Below the pieces are notes generated by a model that saw only the letters and a list, made by a program, of their open reading frames with translations, was not told the origin of the DNA and made no database searches. The translations under genes were made by a program, and so were the position numbers. Shown here piece after piece: positions 54,801 through 64,000 of a stretch of 64,000 bases of DNA (positions within the stretch are counted from its first letter, which is position 1; each line of letters starts with the position of its first letter). The stretch is from an uncultured Butyricicoccus sp. (GTDB lineage: Bacteria; Bacillota; Clostridia; Oscillospirales; Butyricicoccaceae), in assembly GCA_934532985.1 (NCBI GenBank), contig CAKTAV010000007.1:1-64000 (forward strand), given 5' to 3'.

Positions 54801-54839
54801 GCTGCTGAATTGCGAATGGTGAAATATTTTCTATGATAG

Positions 54840-55580
54840 AAGTATATTTGTTGCATCTCTGTTCTCAGAGTAACCCTCACGTTTGGCTCCACTTGGAGAA
54901 CAAGGGGAGCTGGGCAACGCGTCAGCGTTGGTCTGAGGGGATGTGAACTTACCGTTATATTCATCCTGCCGTCTATCCTCAGGGGAACGCTTACGGATAT
55001 TATCCCTCAGCCCGAAACGCCAGCGATAGCAGAAAAACTTCGAATCCAGTTTTTCTGCGTGTAGATTAAAATACTCAAAGCGCAACCCAGCGAAGCGGTT
55101 GTGCTTTGAACGAGTGAGTCCACGAAGCGGCTGAGACGTGCTGGCTTACGCCAGCGCGGCGATGTAGCGCAGTGCGACGATACGAGAGTTTGACGACAAG
55201 AAATGGGGCCGCCGCGGAGCGGGATGAGCAAGTCTGCTTCGGCTAACCGGTATATAAAACGCTCTATTTGCTTGCTGCCGTTGCCGTTGTTGCAAGTGAC
55301 AGTAGTTCATTTTCTTTGGTGGCAAAGAAAACGAACCAAAAGAAAACCAGCAGGGAACGGCCGCGTTCCCTGCACCCTTCCGAGCTGCCTGTAGGGAAAG
55401 CTGGTCTATTATCTTGCAGCCCGTACATAAGGGAAAGTGCAAATAGATGGCCTAGCCTATGCCGTCCTAGCAAACCTGGCCGCTCACTGCGTTCGCTCAA
55501 AAGGTTTGCAGAGGACAGTAGGTTTGCCCACAGCGGGTTAGACCGGTAAGAGTCAGCCGGTTATTTTTAGAGTAAACCTT
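54840..55580. repeat. Dispersed intergenic repeat block (copy 4, longest)
   Basis: This 700-bp gap combines modules shared with the other blocks (CTCAGAGTAA, ACAAGGGGAGCTGGG, CTGAGGGGATGTGAA, CAACCCAGCGAAGCGGTTG, GGCGATGTAGCGCAGTGCG), mostly in the opposite orientation to copy 2. Part of it (about 55200-55500) is GC-richer and has short frames in both strands without binding sites. I see no gene. Confidence 0.7.
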
Positions 55581-55709
55581 ACAACTTAAATCCCCTCACC
55601 CAGCCGCCAAAATTCGTCGTTTTCTTACCTTATAATATATACTCTTCCCCGTCACAATCGCTTTTCAAAACATTAACAAATAATTCATGTATTTTTATGT
55701 GCCTTTCTC

Positions 55710-55738
55710 TTGACAATAAAGAAAGCGAGTGGTATCTT
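55710..55738 (+). promoter_or_regulatory. Sigma-A promoter of the heat-shock operon
   Basis: TTGACA and TATCTT are 17 bp apart, with the CIRCE operator starting four bases further on. Confidence 0.85.
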
Positions 55739-55742
55739 GTAT

Positions 55743-55769
55743 TTAGCACTCAGGGAGCGTGAGTGCTAA
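55743..55769 (+). promoter_or_regulatory. CIRCE operator (HrcA-binding site)
   Basis: TTAGCACTC and GAGTGCTAA, separated by 9 bp, match the CIRCE consensus exactly. HrcA bound here represses the operon until heat stress. Confidence 0.97.
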
Positions 55770-55824
55770 CACTCAAAAATACAAAGTGCTAATTCGCAAG
55801 CCGACGAAACTGGAGGTGATGATC

Positions 55825-56892
55825 GTGGAGCTTTCCGCACGAAAAAAGCTAATCTTAAAGGCGATCATCAGCGAGTATATCCGCACAGCAGAGCCAGTGG
55901 GTTCCAAGTCCGTCGCCGCACGGCCGGAGCTGGGCTTCTCCTCCGCCACCATCCGCAACGAGATGAGCGAGCTGGAGGAAATCGGCCTCTTGGAAAAAAC
56001 CCACACGTCCTCGGGACGCATCCCGTCACCAAAGGGCTACCGCCTGTATGTAGATGAACTGATGGGAATGCCGGATCTGACCAGTGCCGATATCAACAGC
56101 ATCAACTCGGTCACCAAGCTCAAAGCCAAGGAGCTGGATCGGTTGATCTCCGAAGCCGGACAGTTGATTTCCAACCTGACGAATTATACGACGCTTGCCG
56201 TCACACCGACGATGCAGCGCATCACGATACGCCGCTTTGAAATCATCACGGTAGACAGCTTAAACTTTGTCATCGTTGTCGTCACCGACAGCGGCGTGGT
56301 CAAAAATAAAATGATCCGCACCGCCTGTCCGGTCTCCAAGGATGACGTCGAGCTGCTCACCTATGTGCTCAATCAGACGCTGACCGGTATTCCGATTGAA
56401 TCCATTACCAAACAGCGATTCGACATCGTGCGGCGTGCCGCCGGGCTGACCGCCCTGCTCATGCCGATTGCCGAATTTATCGAGGATTTGATCGAGGAGC
56501 TCAGCTCGCAGGAGCTGTTCCTCTCCGGCGCATCCAAGCTGCTGTCGCATCCGGAATACAAGGATGCGCGCAAGGCGCAGGCGCTGCTGGATTACATCGG
56601 CGATGATTCGCATGTTCCGGCGCTGCGGCGCTTCACTCGCGAAATCGACGGTGTGCGCATTACCATCGGCCCGGAAAACGGCGTAGAGCCGCTGGAAAAC
56701 GCCAGCATGGTCTATGCGACCTACAACATTGGCAGCATCGGACGTGGCCTGATCGGTATCGTCGGCCCGACCCGTATGGATTACGGTCGGTTGTCCGCTC
56801 GTCTGAGTCTGTTCTCCAAGGGACTCAACAAATTAATTGCGGAAACCTTCTTTGACGAATCGGACGACGGCAAGAACTCTGAACCGAAATAG
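55825..56892 (+). CDS. hrcA: Heat-inducible transcription repressor HrcA
   Basis: The most likely start is GTG 55825 (encoding MELSARKKLILKAI), 8 bases after GGAGG. ATG 55819 is only 2 bases from that site. The 355-residue repressor has an N-terminal winged helix (residues 1-75: LILKAIISEYIRTAEPVGSKSVA, GFSSATIRNEMSELEE) and a C-terminal dimerisation and sensing domain. It binds the CIRCE element immediately upstream and represses its own operon. GrpE, DnaK and DnaJ follow in conventional order. Confidence 0.97.
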   Translation: MELSARKKLILKAIISEYIRTAEPVGSKSVAARPELGFSSATIRNEMSELEEIGLLEKTHTSSGRIPSPKGYRLYVDELMGMPDLTSADINSINSVTKLKAKELDRLISEAGQLISNLTNYTTLAVTPTMQRITIRRFEIITVDSLNFVIVVVTDSGVVKNKMIRTACPVSKDDVELLTYVLNQTLTGIPIESITKQRFDIVRRAAGLTALLMPIAEFIEDLIEELSSQELFLSGASKLLSHPEYKDARKAQALLDYIGDDSHVPALRRFTREIDGVRITIGPENGVEPLENASMVYATYNIGSIGRGLIGIVGPTRMDYGRLSARLSLFSKGLNKLIAETFFDESDDGKNSEPK

Positions 56893-56935
56893 AATGACAC
56901 TCGCCCACGCGGCGATTTAGGAGGAAGCAGAACCT

Positions 56936-57499
56936 ATGGCAAACGAAACCAAGACTCCGCTGGAAGAAGAGCAGCAGGAGACCGTAACTGTGGACGAAAC
57001 CACAGCACAGGCTGCCGAGCCGGAACAGACCGCACCGGAGGGCGAAGAAACCGCATCCGAAGCTGCACCGGACTGGAAGGCGCAGTACGACGAGCTGAAC
57101 GACCGCTATATGCGTATGGCGGCAGAATACGATAACTTCCGCAAGCGTGTCGCCCGTGAGCGCGACACCATCCGCGCCGAGGCCACCGGAAAGACACTGA
57201 CCGCAATGCTGCCGGTGTTCGATTCACTGGAGCGTGCACTGGCACAGGAAACGGCGGATGAAGAATATAAAAAGGGTGTGGAGATGACCGCACGTCAGTT
57301 CACCTCCGCACTGGAGTCCGTCAACGTCGAGATTATTTCCGCAGAACCGAATACGGAATTTGATCCGACCGTCCACAATGCTGTGATGCATGTGGAGGAT
57401 GAAAACTTCGGCGAAAATTGCATCGCCGAGTGCTTCCAGAAGGGCTTCAAAATCGGCGACAAGGTCATTCGCACCGCGATGGTCAAGGTTGCCAACTAA
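56936..57499 (+). CDS. grpE: Nucleotide exchange factor GrpE
   Basis: The 187-residue protein has an acidic, Glu/Thr-rich N-terminal tail (about 1-50), a coiled-coil dimer helix and a C-terminal beta domain. The motif RMAAEYDNFRKRVARER lies near residue 60 and AVMHVEDENFGENCIAECFQKGF near the end is the DnaK-interacting region. It releases ADP from DnaK. AGGAGG precedes ATG 56936. It lies between hrcA and dnaK in the CIRCE-controlled operon. Confidence 0.97.
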   Translation: MANETKTPLEEEQQETVTVDETTAQAAEPEQTAPEGEETASEAAPDWKAQYDELNDRYMRMAAEYDNFRKRVARERDTIRAEATGKTLTAMLPVFDSLERALAQETADEEYKKGVEMTARQFTSALESVNVEIISAEPNTEFDPTVHNAVMHVEDENFGENCIAECFQKGFKIGDKVIRTAMVKVAN

Positions 57500-57537
57500 G
57501 AGAGCCTCCCCCTTACGGGGAACGCAAACATTGTTAA

Positions 57538-59424
<1,887 letters not shown>

Positions 59425-59447
59425 TTTGGTATCATAATAATCATCCT

Positions 59448-59478
59448 GACGGGCAGGTTTGCAAAAACCTGCCCCGTC
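59448..59478 (+). terminator. Intercistronic hairpin between dnaK and dnaJ
   Basis: GACGGGCAGGTTT and AAACCTGCCCCGTC form a 13-bp stem with one bulge, followed by a shorter TCTGGC/GCCAGA stem. There is no clear T-run, so it may process mRNA or reduce dnaJ expression rather than terminate. Confidence 0.55.
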
Positions 59479-59532
59479 GGCTGTCTGGCTTTTTGACGCC
59501 AGACGCAGTTTCTCACACAGGAGGCGCAGCAT

Positions 59533-60705
59533 ATGGCTGATAATAAACGAGATTATTACGAGGTGCTGGGCGTAAAGAAGGGCGCAACGGATGACGAAAT
59601 CAAGAAAGCGTACCGCAAGCTCGCCAAGAAGTACCATCCTGATCTGAATAAAGACAACCCCGACGCGGCAGAAAAATTCAAGGAAGCCGGCGAAGCGTAT
59701 GCTGTCCTTTCCGATAAGGAAAAGCGCGCCCGTTATGACCAGTTTGGTTTTGCCGGAGTGGATCCGAACTATGGCGCTGGCGGCGCCGGAGGCGGCTTTG
59801 GCGGCGGCTTCCAAGACGTCGATCTGGGCGATATTTTCGGCAGCTTCTTTGGCGGCGGTTTTAGTGGCTTTGGCGGCGGCGGACGTAGCCGCGCCGATGC
59901 ACCGCGTCAGGGCGAATCTGTCCGCAAGACGATTGTGATTTCCTTTGAGGAAGCCGTCGCCGGCTGTGATAAGAAAATCACGGTCGACCGCGTGGAAAAC
60001 TGTACGGAATGCGGCGGCAGCGGCGCGGCAGCCGGTACCCATCCGGAAACCTGCCCGCACTGCAACGGTACCGGTCAGATTCGTACCACGCAGCGCACTG
60101 CCTTTGGCACGTTCGCATCCTCTTCCCCGTGCCCAAATTGCCACGGCACCGGTAAGATCATCAAGACCCCGTGCAAGAAGTGCGGCGGCTCCGGCAAGGA
60201 GCGCCGCGGACGCACGCTGGAGGTACACATCCCCGCCGGTATCGACGACGGGCAGAGCATTGCCCTGCACGGACAGGGCTCAGCGGGCAGCAACGGCGGC
60301 CCGAACGGCGATGTCATCATCTCAGTCGGTGTTCGTCCGCATCCGCTGTTCACCCGTGACGGCTTCAACATCTGGTGCGAGGTTCCGATCTCTTACACGC
60401 AGGCTTGTCTGGGGGACACGCTCGTCGTTCCAACCATTGACGGCAAGGTAGAATACACTCTGCCGGCCGGCACACAGCCGGGCACGGTATTCCGTATGCG
60501 CGGCAAGGGCGTTCCGTTTATCAACTCACGCGGACGCGGCGACCAGTACATTCGCGTCACACTGGAGGTTCCGAAGAACCTCAGCAACGAGCAGAAGGAT
60601 CTGCTGCGCAAGCTGGAGGACAGTGCAACGCCGCAGAACCACCCCAACCGCAAGGGCTTCCGCGAAAAGATGAAGGATCTCTTCGGCAAAAAGGACGCGA
60701 AATGA
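59533..60705 (+). CDS. dnaJ: Chaperone DnaJ (Hsp40)
   Basis: The 390-residue co-chaperone has the J domain (residues 1-70, HPD in YHPDLNK), a Gly/Phe-rich linker (75-115), four CxxCxGxG zinc-binding repeats ([32 protein letters not shown]; about 157-222) and a C-terminal substrate-binding domain. It stimulates the ATPase of DnaK. AGGAG precedes ATG 59533. Confidence 0.98.
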   Translation: MADNKRDYYEVLGVKKGATDDEIKKAYRKLAKKYHPDLNKDNPDAAEKFKEAGEAYAVLSDKEKRARYDQFGFAGVDPNYGAGGAGGGFGGGFQDVDLGDIFGSFFGGGFSGFGGGGRSRADAPRQGESVRKTIVISFEEAVAGCDKKITVDRVENCTECGGSGAAAGTHPETCPHCNGTGQIRTTQRTAFGTFASSSPCPNCHGTGKIIKTPCKKCGGSGKERRGRTLEVHIPAGIDDGQSIALHGQGSAGSNGGPNGDVIISVGVRPHPLFTRDGFNIWCEVPISYTQACLGDTLVVPTIDGKVEYTLPAGTQPGTVFRMRGKGVPFINSRGRGDQYIRVTLEVPKNLSNEQKDLLRKLEDSATPQNHPNRKGFREKMKDLFGKKDAK

Positions 60706-60748
60706 GATAGGTAAAATTCCATCATTCCGAATTCCATAACTGTATAGC

Positions 60749-60783
60749 AAAACGTCTCAGTACATTGTACCGAGGCGTTTTTG
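60749..60783. terminator. Bidirectional terminator after dnaJ
   Basis: AAAACG-CTC and GAG-CGTTTT pair with the inner GTACA/TGTAC, and TTTTTG follows. It separates dnaJ from the convergent LysR gene. Confidence 0.8.
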
Positions 60784-60793
60784 TTGTTCTTTT

Positions 60794-61663
60794 TTATCGT
60801 ACCAAATACTCCAAAAAACGCCGCACTGCCAGCGGCGCCGTCTTTCGATCACGCACCGCGATACCGATTTTGCGATACGCCGTCTGATCCAAATCGCGTA
60901 TCTCCACATCATACCGAATGTCTTCCAGCGAAAGCTGTGGAAAGAAGGCAATACCGATTCCGTTTTCCACCATAGTCATCGCCGTCGCGTCGTCCTCCGT
61001 CATAATCCGGACGCTGGAAATCAAATCATGGCGCACGAGCAAATCATAGATAACACGATTTTCTCCTCCGCCACTCTCCAGCAGCATCAGACGCTCCTTT
61101 TTCAGCATCTCAATCGGCACAACGTCCAACCGCGTCAGCGGATGTCCCTTGGGCAGAATAATCTGAACACGATCCTCCGCCAACGGGAATACGTCAATAT
61201 CCAGTTCAGTTGGCAGACACACGCAGCCGCAGTCAATCTGCCCCTCCATCAGCCATTCCTCAATTTCCTCATATGCGCCCGCCCGCAGCTCAAATTCCAC
61301 CTCGGGAAAGTCTTGACAAAACGCTTTAATAATACTGGGCATCCAAACCGTCGCCACACTGTGAAACACACCAATGCGCAGCTTAGCCGATTTTAATCCA
61401 TTTAACTCTGCCACCTGCCGCTGAAGCAGATCAAAGTCCTCACAAACGCGCTTCACATAGGAAATCAGCCGCTGTCCGTCCGCCGTCAGCTTGACGCCGC
61501 CGTGACGGCGCTCCAGCAGCGCCACATGCCATTCCTTCTCCAAATCGTTCACCATGTGACTGATGCCAGACTGCGAATATGCCAGCGCCTCCGCCGCGCG
61601 GGTAAAGCTGCCGTATTCTGCGGTTTTCACCAGCGCCATGTATTTTTGCAGGTTCATTTCCAT
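60794..61663 (-). CDS. LysR-family transcriptional regulator
   Basis: ATG 61663 (MEMNLQKYMALVK) lies 10 bases after AAGGAG; the ATG at 61657 is further from it. The 289-residue protein has the N-terminal winged helix-turn-helix (AAEALAYSQSGISHMVNDLEKE, residues 21-42) and a LysR substrate-binding domain (about 90-289). It is divergent from the EamA transporter gene with a palindrome between them, so it probably controls that transporter and itself in response to a small ligand. Confidence 0.93.
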   Translation of the reverse strand: MEMNLQKYMALVKTAEYGSFTRAAEALAYSQSGISHMVNDLEKEWHVALLERRHGGVKLTADGQRLISYVKRVCEDFDLLQRQVAELNGLKSAKLRIGVFHSVATVWMPSIIKAFCQDFPEVEFELRAGAYEEIEEWLMEGQIDCGCVCLPTELDIDVFPLAEDRVQIILPKGHPLTRLDVVPIEMLKKERLMLLESGGGENRVIYDLLVRHDLISSVRIMTEDDATAMTMVENGIGIAFFPQLSLEDIRYDVEIRDLDQTAYRKIGIAVRDRKTAPLAVRRFLEYLVR

Positions 61664-61720
61664 CGTTTCTTCTCTCCTTGCTCTATCCCACCATTTTTTT
61701 CTTTGTTTCTGCACGTTTTC

Positions 61721-61774
61721 TCATAATTTTATGAAAAACATTCGCTTTTCTAATTTCACTTTTCATGATACACT
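61721..61774 (+). promoter_or_regulatory. LysR operator candidate and EamA promoter
   Basis: The palindrome TCATAA-TT-TTATGA (61721-61734) lies in the divergent spacer, as expected for a LysR binding site. TTTTCT (61746-61751) and TACACT (61769-61774), 17 bp apart, form a promoter for the plus-strand transporter gene. Confidence 0.6.
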
Positions 61775-61810
61775 GTTTGTAGCAAAAAAACAAGAATTCG
61801 AGGTCCTCTC

Positions 61811-62689
61811 ATGAATCAATATTTCCTTACCTATCTTGCCTCGCTGCTCTTTGCTGGTACCAATGGCATCGCGGCAAGCTTTATGTCACTTTCCAGCTAT
61901 GAAATCGTCTTTCTACGCTGTTTTATGGCATTTTTTGTCGTACTTGCACTATTTCTCATCACGCAAAAGGGGCGCTTCACGATGTTCCGGCATCCGCGTT
62001 CTCTCTTTTTCGTCGCGCTGTCCGGCGCGTCGATGGGCGCAAACTGGATGTTCTTATACGAGGCCTATGACCAAATCGGCGTCACGCTCGCCACACTGGC
62101 CTGCTACTGCGGCCCGGTTATCGTCATGGCGCTGTCGCCGCTGCTGTTTCATGAGCGGCTCTCGCTCGCCAAGGTCGGCGGCTTCGGTGTCGTTTTCCTC
62201 GGCATTATTCTGGTCAACGGACAGGTTTTTCTCGCTGGAAATTCCGGCTGGGGTCTGTTTTGCGCCGCAATGACCATGGTCACCTATGCCTGCATGATTG
62301 TCTTTAACAAGTTTGGCACGGAAATCGGCGGTTTAGAAAACTCCGTTGTACTGTTCTTTGTCTCCTCTCTGGTCACCGGTATCTTTCTGGTGATCCAGCA
62401 GGGATTTCATCTTTCGATTCAGCCGACAGACATCCTGCCGTTGCTGTATCTCGGCTTCCTGAGCACCGGCGTGGGCAACCACCTGTACTTTGCCTCCATG
62501 AAGCATCTGCCGGCACAGACCATCTCGGTCTGCGGCTATATCGAGCCGCTCGTCGCCGTCATCCTGTCCGCTCTCATTCTGCACGAAGCCATGAGCATCA
62601 CCCAGATGATCGGCGCAGCATGTATCCTCGGCGGTGCCATCTTCTGCGAAATGATGCCGAACAAAATCGCGCACTCTGACCAATTATGA
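61811..62689 (+). CDS. EamA-family (DMT) transporter, first of two
   Basis: The 292-residue inner-membrane protein has about ten predicted spans arranged as two EamA repeats, with ASLLFAGTNGIAASFMSLSSYEIVFLRCF at the start (residues 9-37) and YIEPLVAVILSALILHEAMS near residue 244. Family members export metabolites or amino acids. A weak GAGG site precedes ATG 61811. It is divergent from the LysR gene that likely regulates it. The neighbouring gene at 63019 encodes a clear paralogue. Confidence 0.93.
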   Translation: MNQYFLTYLASLLFAGTNGIAASFMSLSSYEIVFLRCFMAFFVVLALFLITQKGRFTMFRHPRSLFFVALSGASMGANWMFLYEAYDQIGVTLATLACYCGPVIVMALSPLLFHERLSLAKVGGFGVVFLGIILVNGQVFLAGNSGWGLFCAAMTMVTYACMIVFNKFGTEIGGLENSVVLFFVSSLVTGIFLVIQQGFHLSIQPTDILPLLYLGFLSTGVGNHLYFASMKHLPAQTISVCGYIEPLVAVILSALILHEAMSITQMIGAACILGGAIFCEMMPNKIAHSDQL

Positions 62690-62699
62690 CCTTCCTTTT

Positions 62700-62945
62700 T
62701 TCATACTACCTACGCTCTATGCCGTCCTGAACGGGACGGCACAGGGGCGATTCTGGGGCGGACTATTTACCTATCTATTCTCAAAAAAATCGATCTATAA
62801 TTGCAAATTTTAATCCCTTCAGTCAGTTGCTACGCAATTTCTCGCTACGCTCACATGCCACTGGCATGACGCAGCCCGTTGCATCAAGGGGCGCTTTGGT
62901 GCAGACTTTTTCACTGGATATTCTCAATGTAAATCTTCTCATAAT
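62700..62945. repeat. Dispersed intergenic repeat block (copy 5)
   Basis: Between the two EamA genes this spacer carries ACAGGGGCGATT, TTTACCTATCTATTCTCA, AATCCCTTCAGTCAGTTGC, ACGCAATT and the CATGCCACTGGCATGACGC module, also seen at 2327 and 16078, then CATCAAGGGGCGC. A hairpin (TGCCGTCC/GGACGGCA, 62720-62741) opens it. No gene is present. Confidence 0.7.
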
Positions 62946-63018
62946 TACCCTTATAGCCAACTCTGTTGTATTTTGCAACGTTTTTTTCAATCAACTCCCA
63001 CAGAAAGGCTTTCCCCCT

Positions 63019-63897
63019 ATGAATCCATACTATCTCGCCTATATTGTCTCGCTGGTTCTGTGCGGCACCAGCGGCATTGCCGCCGGTTTTATCCATCTGT
63101 CCAGCTACGAAATCGTACTTTTGCGCTTTGGTCTGGCCAGTATCCTGCTGTTTATCGTTTATATGGTTCGCTTCAAGGGAAAATTTACGTTTTACCGTCA
63201 TAAGCGCTCGTTTTTCTTCCTCGTGCTCGCGGGTCTGATTCTCGGCGTCAACGTCCTGTTCTTATTTGAGGCGTATCAACAGGTCGGCGTACCACTCGGC
63301 ATACTGGGTGACTACTGTGGCCCTGCCCTTGTCATGCTGCTCTCGCCGATTCTGTTCCACGAACAGCTGACGGTTCGCAAGCTGCTGGCGTTTGCCATCG
63401 TTGTCGTCGGCGTTGTCTTGGTCAACGGCCCGGTCTTTTTGGAGGGCAGCTCCGGCTGGGGTCTGTTCTGCTGTGCGATGTCCGGCGTAACCTTAGGCGC
63501 CATGGTTGTCTGCAATAAGTTTTCTACCGAAATTCAAGGCTTGGAGAGTTCTTTGCTGACGTTTATTATTTGCAGCGCGGTCATCGCCGTCTTTGTTATC
63601 TCCCGCCAGGGCTTCACGATAACCATCATCCCGACGGATTGGCCCGCGATTTTATTCATGAGCCTGATCAGCACAGGCATCGGCAACAACCTGAACATTT
63701 CATCTATGAAACATCTTCCGGCTCAGTCAGTCTCCGTCCTCGGTTATCTGGAGCCGATGACCGCCGTTATCTTATCCGCATTGATTCTGCACCAGCAGAT
63801 GAGTCCCTTGCAGATGGTTGGCGCAGGCTGTATCCTCGGCGGCGCGATTCTCTGTGAACGGATGGGACGAAAACCCGCACACGCGGACCAGTTGTGA
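63019..63897 (+). CDS. EamA-family (DMT) transporter, second of two
   Basis: ATG 63019 (MNPYYLAYIVSLVLCGTSGIAAGF) follows AGAAAGG; the open frame upstream consists of repeat DNA. The 292-residue product is a clear paralogue of the 61811 gene, with the same length and matched motifs such as GTSGIAAGFIHLSSYEIVLLR. It has the same two-EamA-repeat architecture. The two copies flank a repeat block, suggesting an old duplication. The substrate is unknown. Confidence 0.93.
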   Translation: MNPYYLAYIVSLVLCGTSGIAAGFIHLSSYEIVLLRFGLASILLFIVYMVRFKGKFTFYRHKRSFFFLVLAGLILGVNVLFLFEAYQQVGVPLGILGDYCGPALVMLLSPILFHEQLTVRKLLAFAIVVVGVVLVNGPVFLEGSSGWGLFCCAMSGVTLGAMVVCNKFSTEIQGLESSLLTFIICSAVIAVFVISRQGFTITIIPTDWPAILFMSLISTGIGNNLNISSMKHLPAQSVSVLGYLEPMTAVILSALILHQQMSPLQMVGAGCILGGAILCERMGRKPAHADQL

Positions 63898-63924
63898 CCG
63901 CTGTCTTCTGATAGCAATACATTT

Positions 63925-64000
63925 GGAGCGAACGATTTATTTGTCTGCGCTCAGGGTAAATTCCACCATATATCGCCCCTGTGCAAGGGGAGATGTCACG
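63925..64000. repeat. Dispersed intergenic repeat block (copy 6, cut by the window edge)
   Basis: ATTTATTTGTCTGCGCTCAG and the TCGCCCCTGTGCAAGGGGAG module repeat sequences seen in the other blocks. It runs to the end of the window without a gene. Confidence 0.6.

Overview
The window looks like chromosome of an anaerobic, spore-forming Gram-positive bacterium of the class Clostridia. Supporting signs are strong AGGAGG-type Shine-Dalgarno sites, a SpoVT gene with a sigma-G-like promoter, an HrcA/CIRCE-controlled hrcA-grpE-dnaK-dnaJ operon, a glycyl radical enzyme with its activase, many AraC-type regulators and Na+-coupled transporters, and GC-rich genes separated by AT-rich spacers. The mobile-looking intergenic repeats and gene style suggest an Oscillospirales gut bacterium, perhaps near Butyricicoccus/Agathobaculum. 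That placement is inference from memory, not a search.

Layout. 1-8.4 kb: the end of a tRNA-Ser, a PfkB sugar kinase, a cytidylate-kinase-like protein, a secreted Tp47-like/FN3 protein, a Gfo/Idh dehydrogenase, a lone EutH-type transporter and a YczE/YitT-like membrane protein. 8.4-21.9 kb: carbohydrate uptake. A ribose-type ABC transporter (permease, ATPase, lipoprotein) is followed by two AraC regulators, a hypothetical pair, a second orphan binding lipoprotein, and an inositol-like catabolic set (SSS symporter, IolE-like isomerase, Gfo/Idh dehydrogenase). 21.9-23.4 kb: a long gene-free stretch with three similar promoter-like elements. 23.4-38.8 kb: a catabolic region centred on a glycyl radical enzyme, with its activase, a sigma-54 activator and a matching -24/-12 promoter, BCCT and AGCS transporters, a TIM-barrel isomerase, AraC and MerR regulators, a racemase-like protein and an iron alcohol dehydrogenase. 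39.6-43.7 kb: spoVT, tRNA-fMet, a DUF815 ATPase, a small lipoprotein, then three tandem copies of a 31-residue peptide gene with a fourth small ORF facing away. 43.8-52.6 kb: YibE/F, a secreted phosphoesterase, a DUF711/ACT pair, hemW and lepA. 53-54.7 kb: a cell-wall hydrolase and a secreted FN3-like protein. 55.7-60.7 kb: the heat-shock operon. 60.8-63.9 kb: a LysR regulator and two paralogous EamA transporters.

The most unusual items are the triplicated 31-residue peptide gene (exact 141-bp period, mostly synonymous differences, a paired-Cys/His pattern), the sigma-54-controlled glycyl radical enzyme locus whose substrate cannot be named from sequence, and a set of promoter-like and repeat elements in gene-free DNA. 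Most of the remainder is housekeeping or ordinary carbohydrate metabolism.
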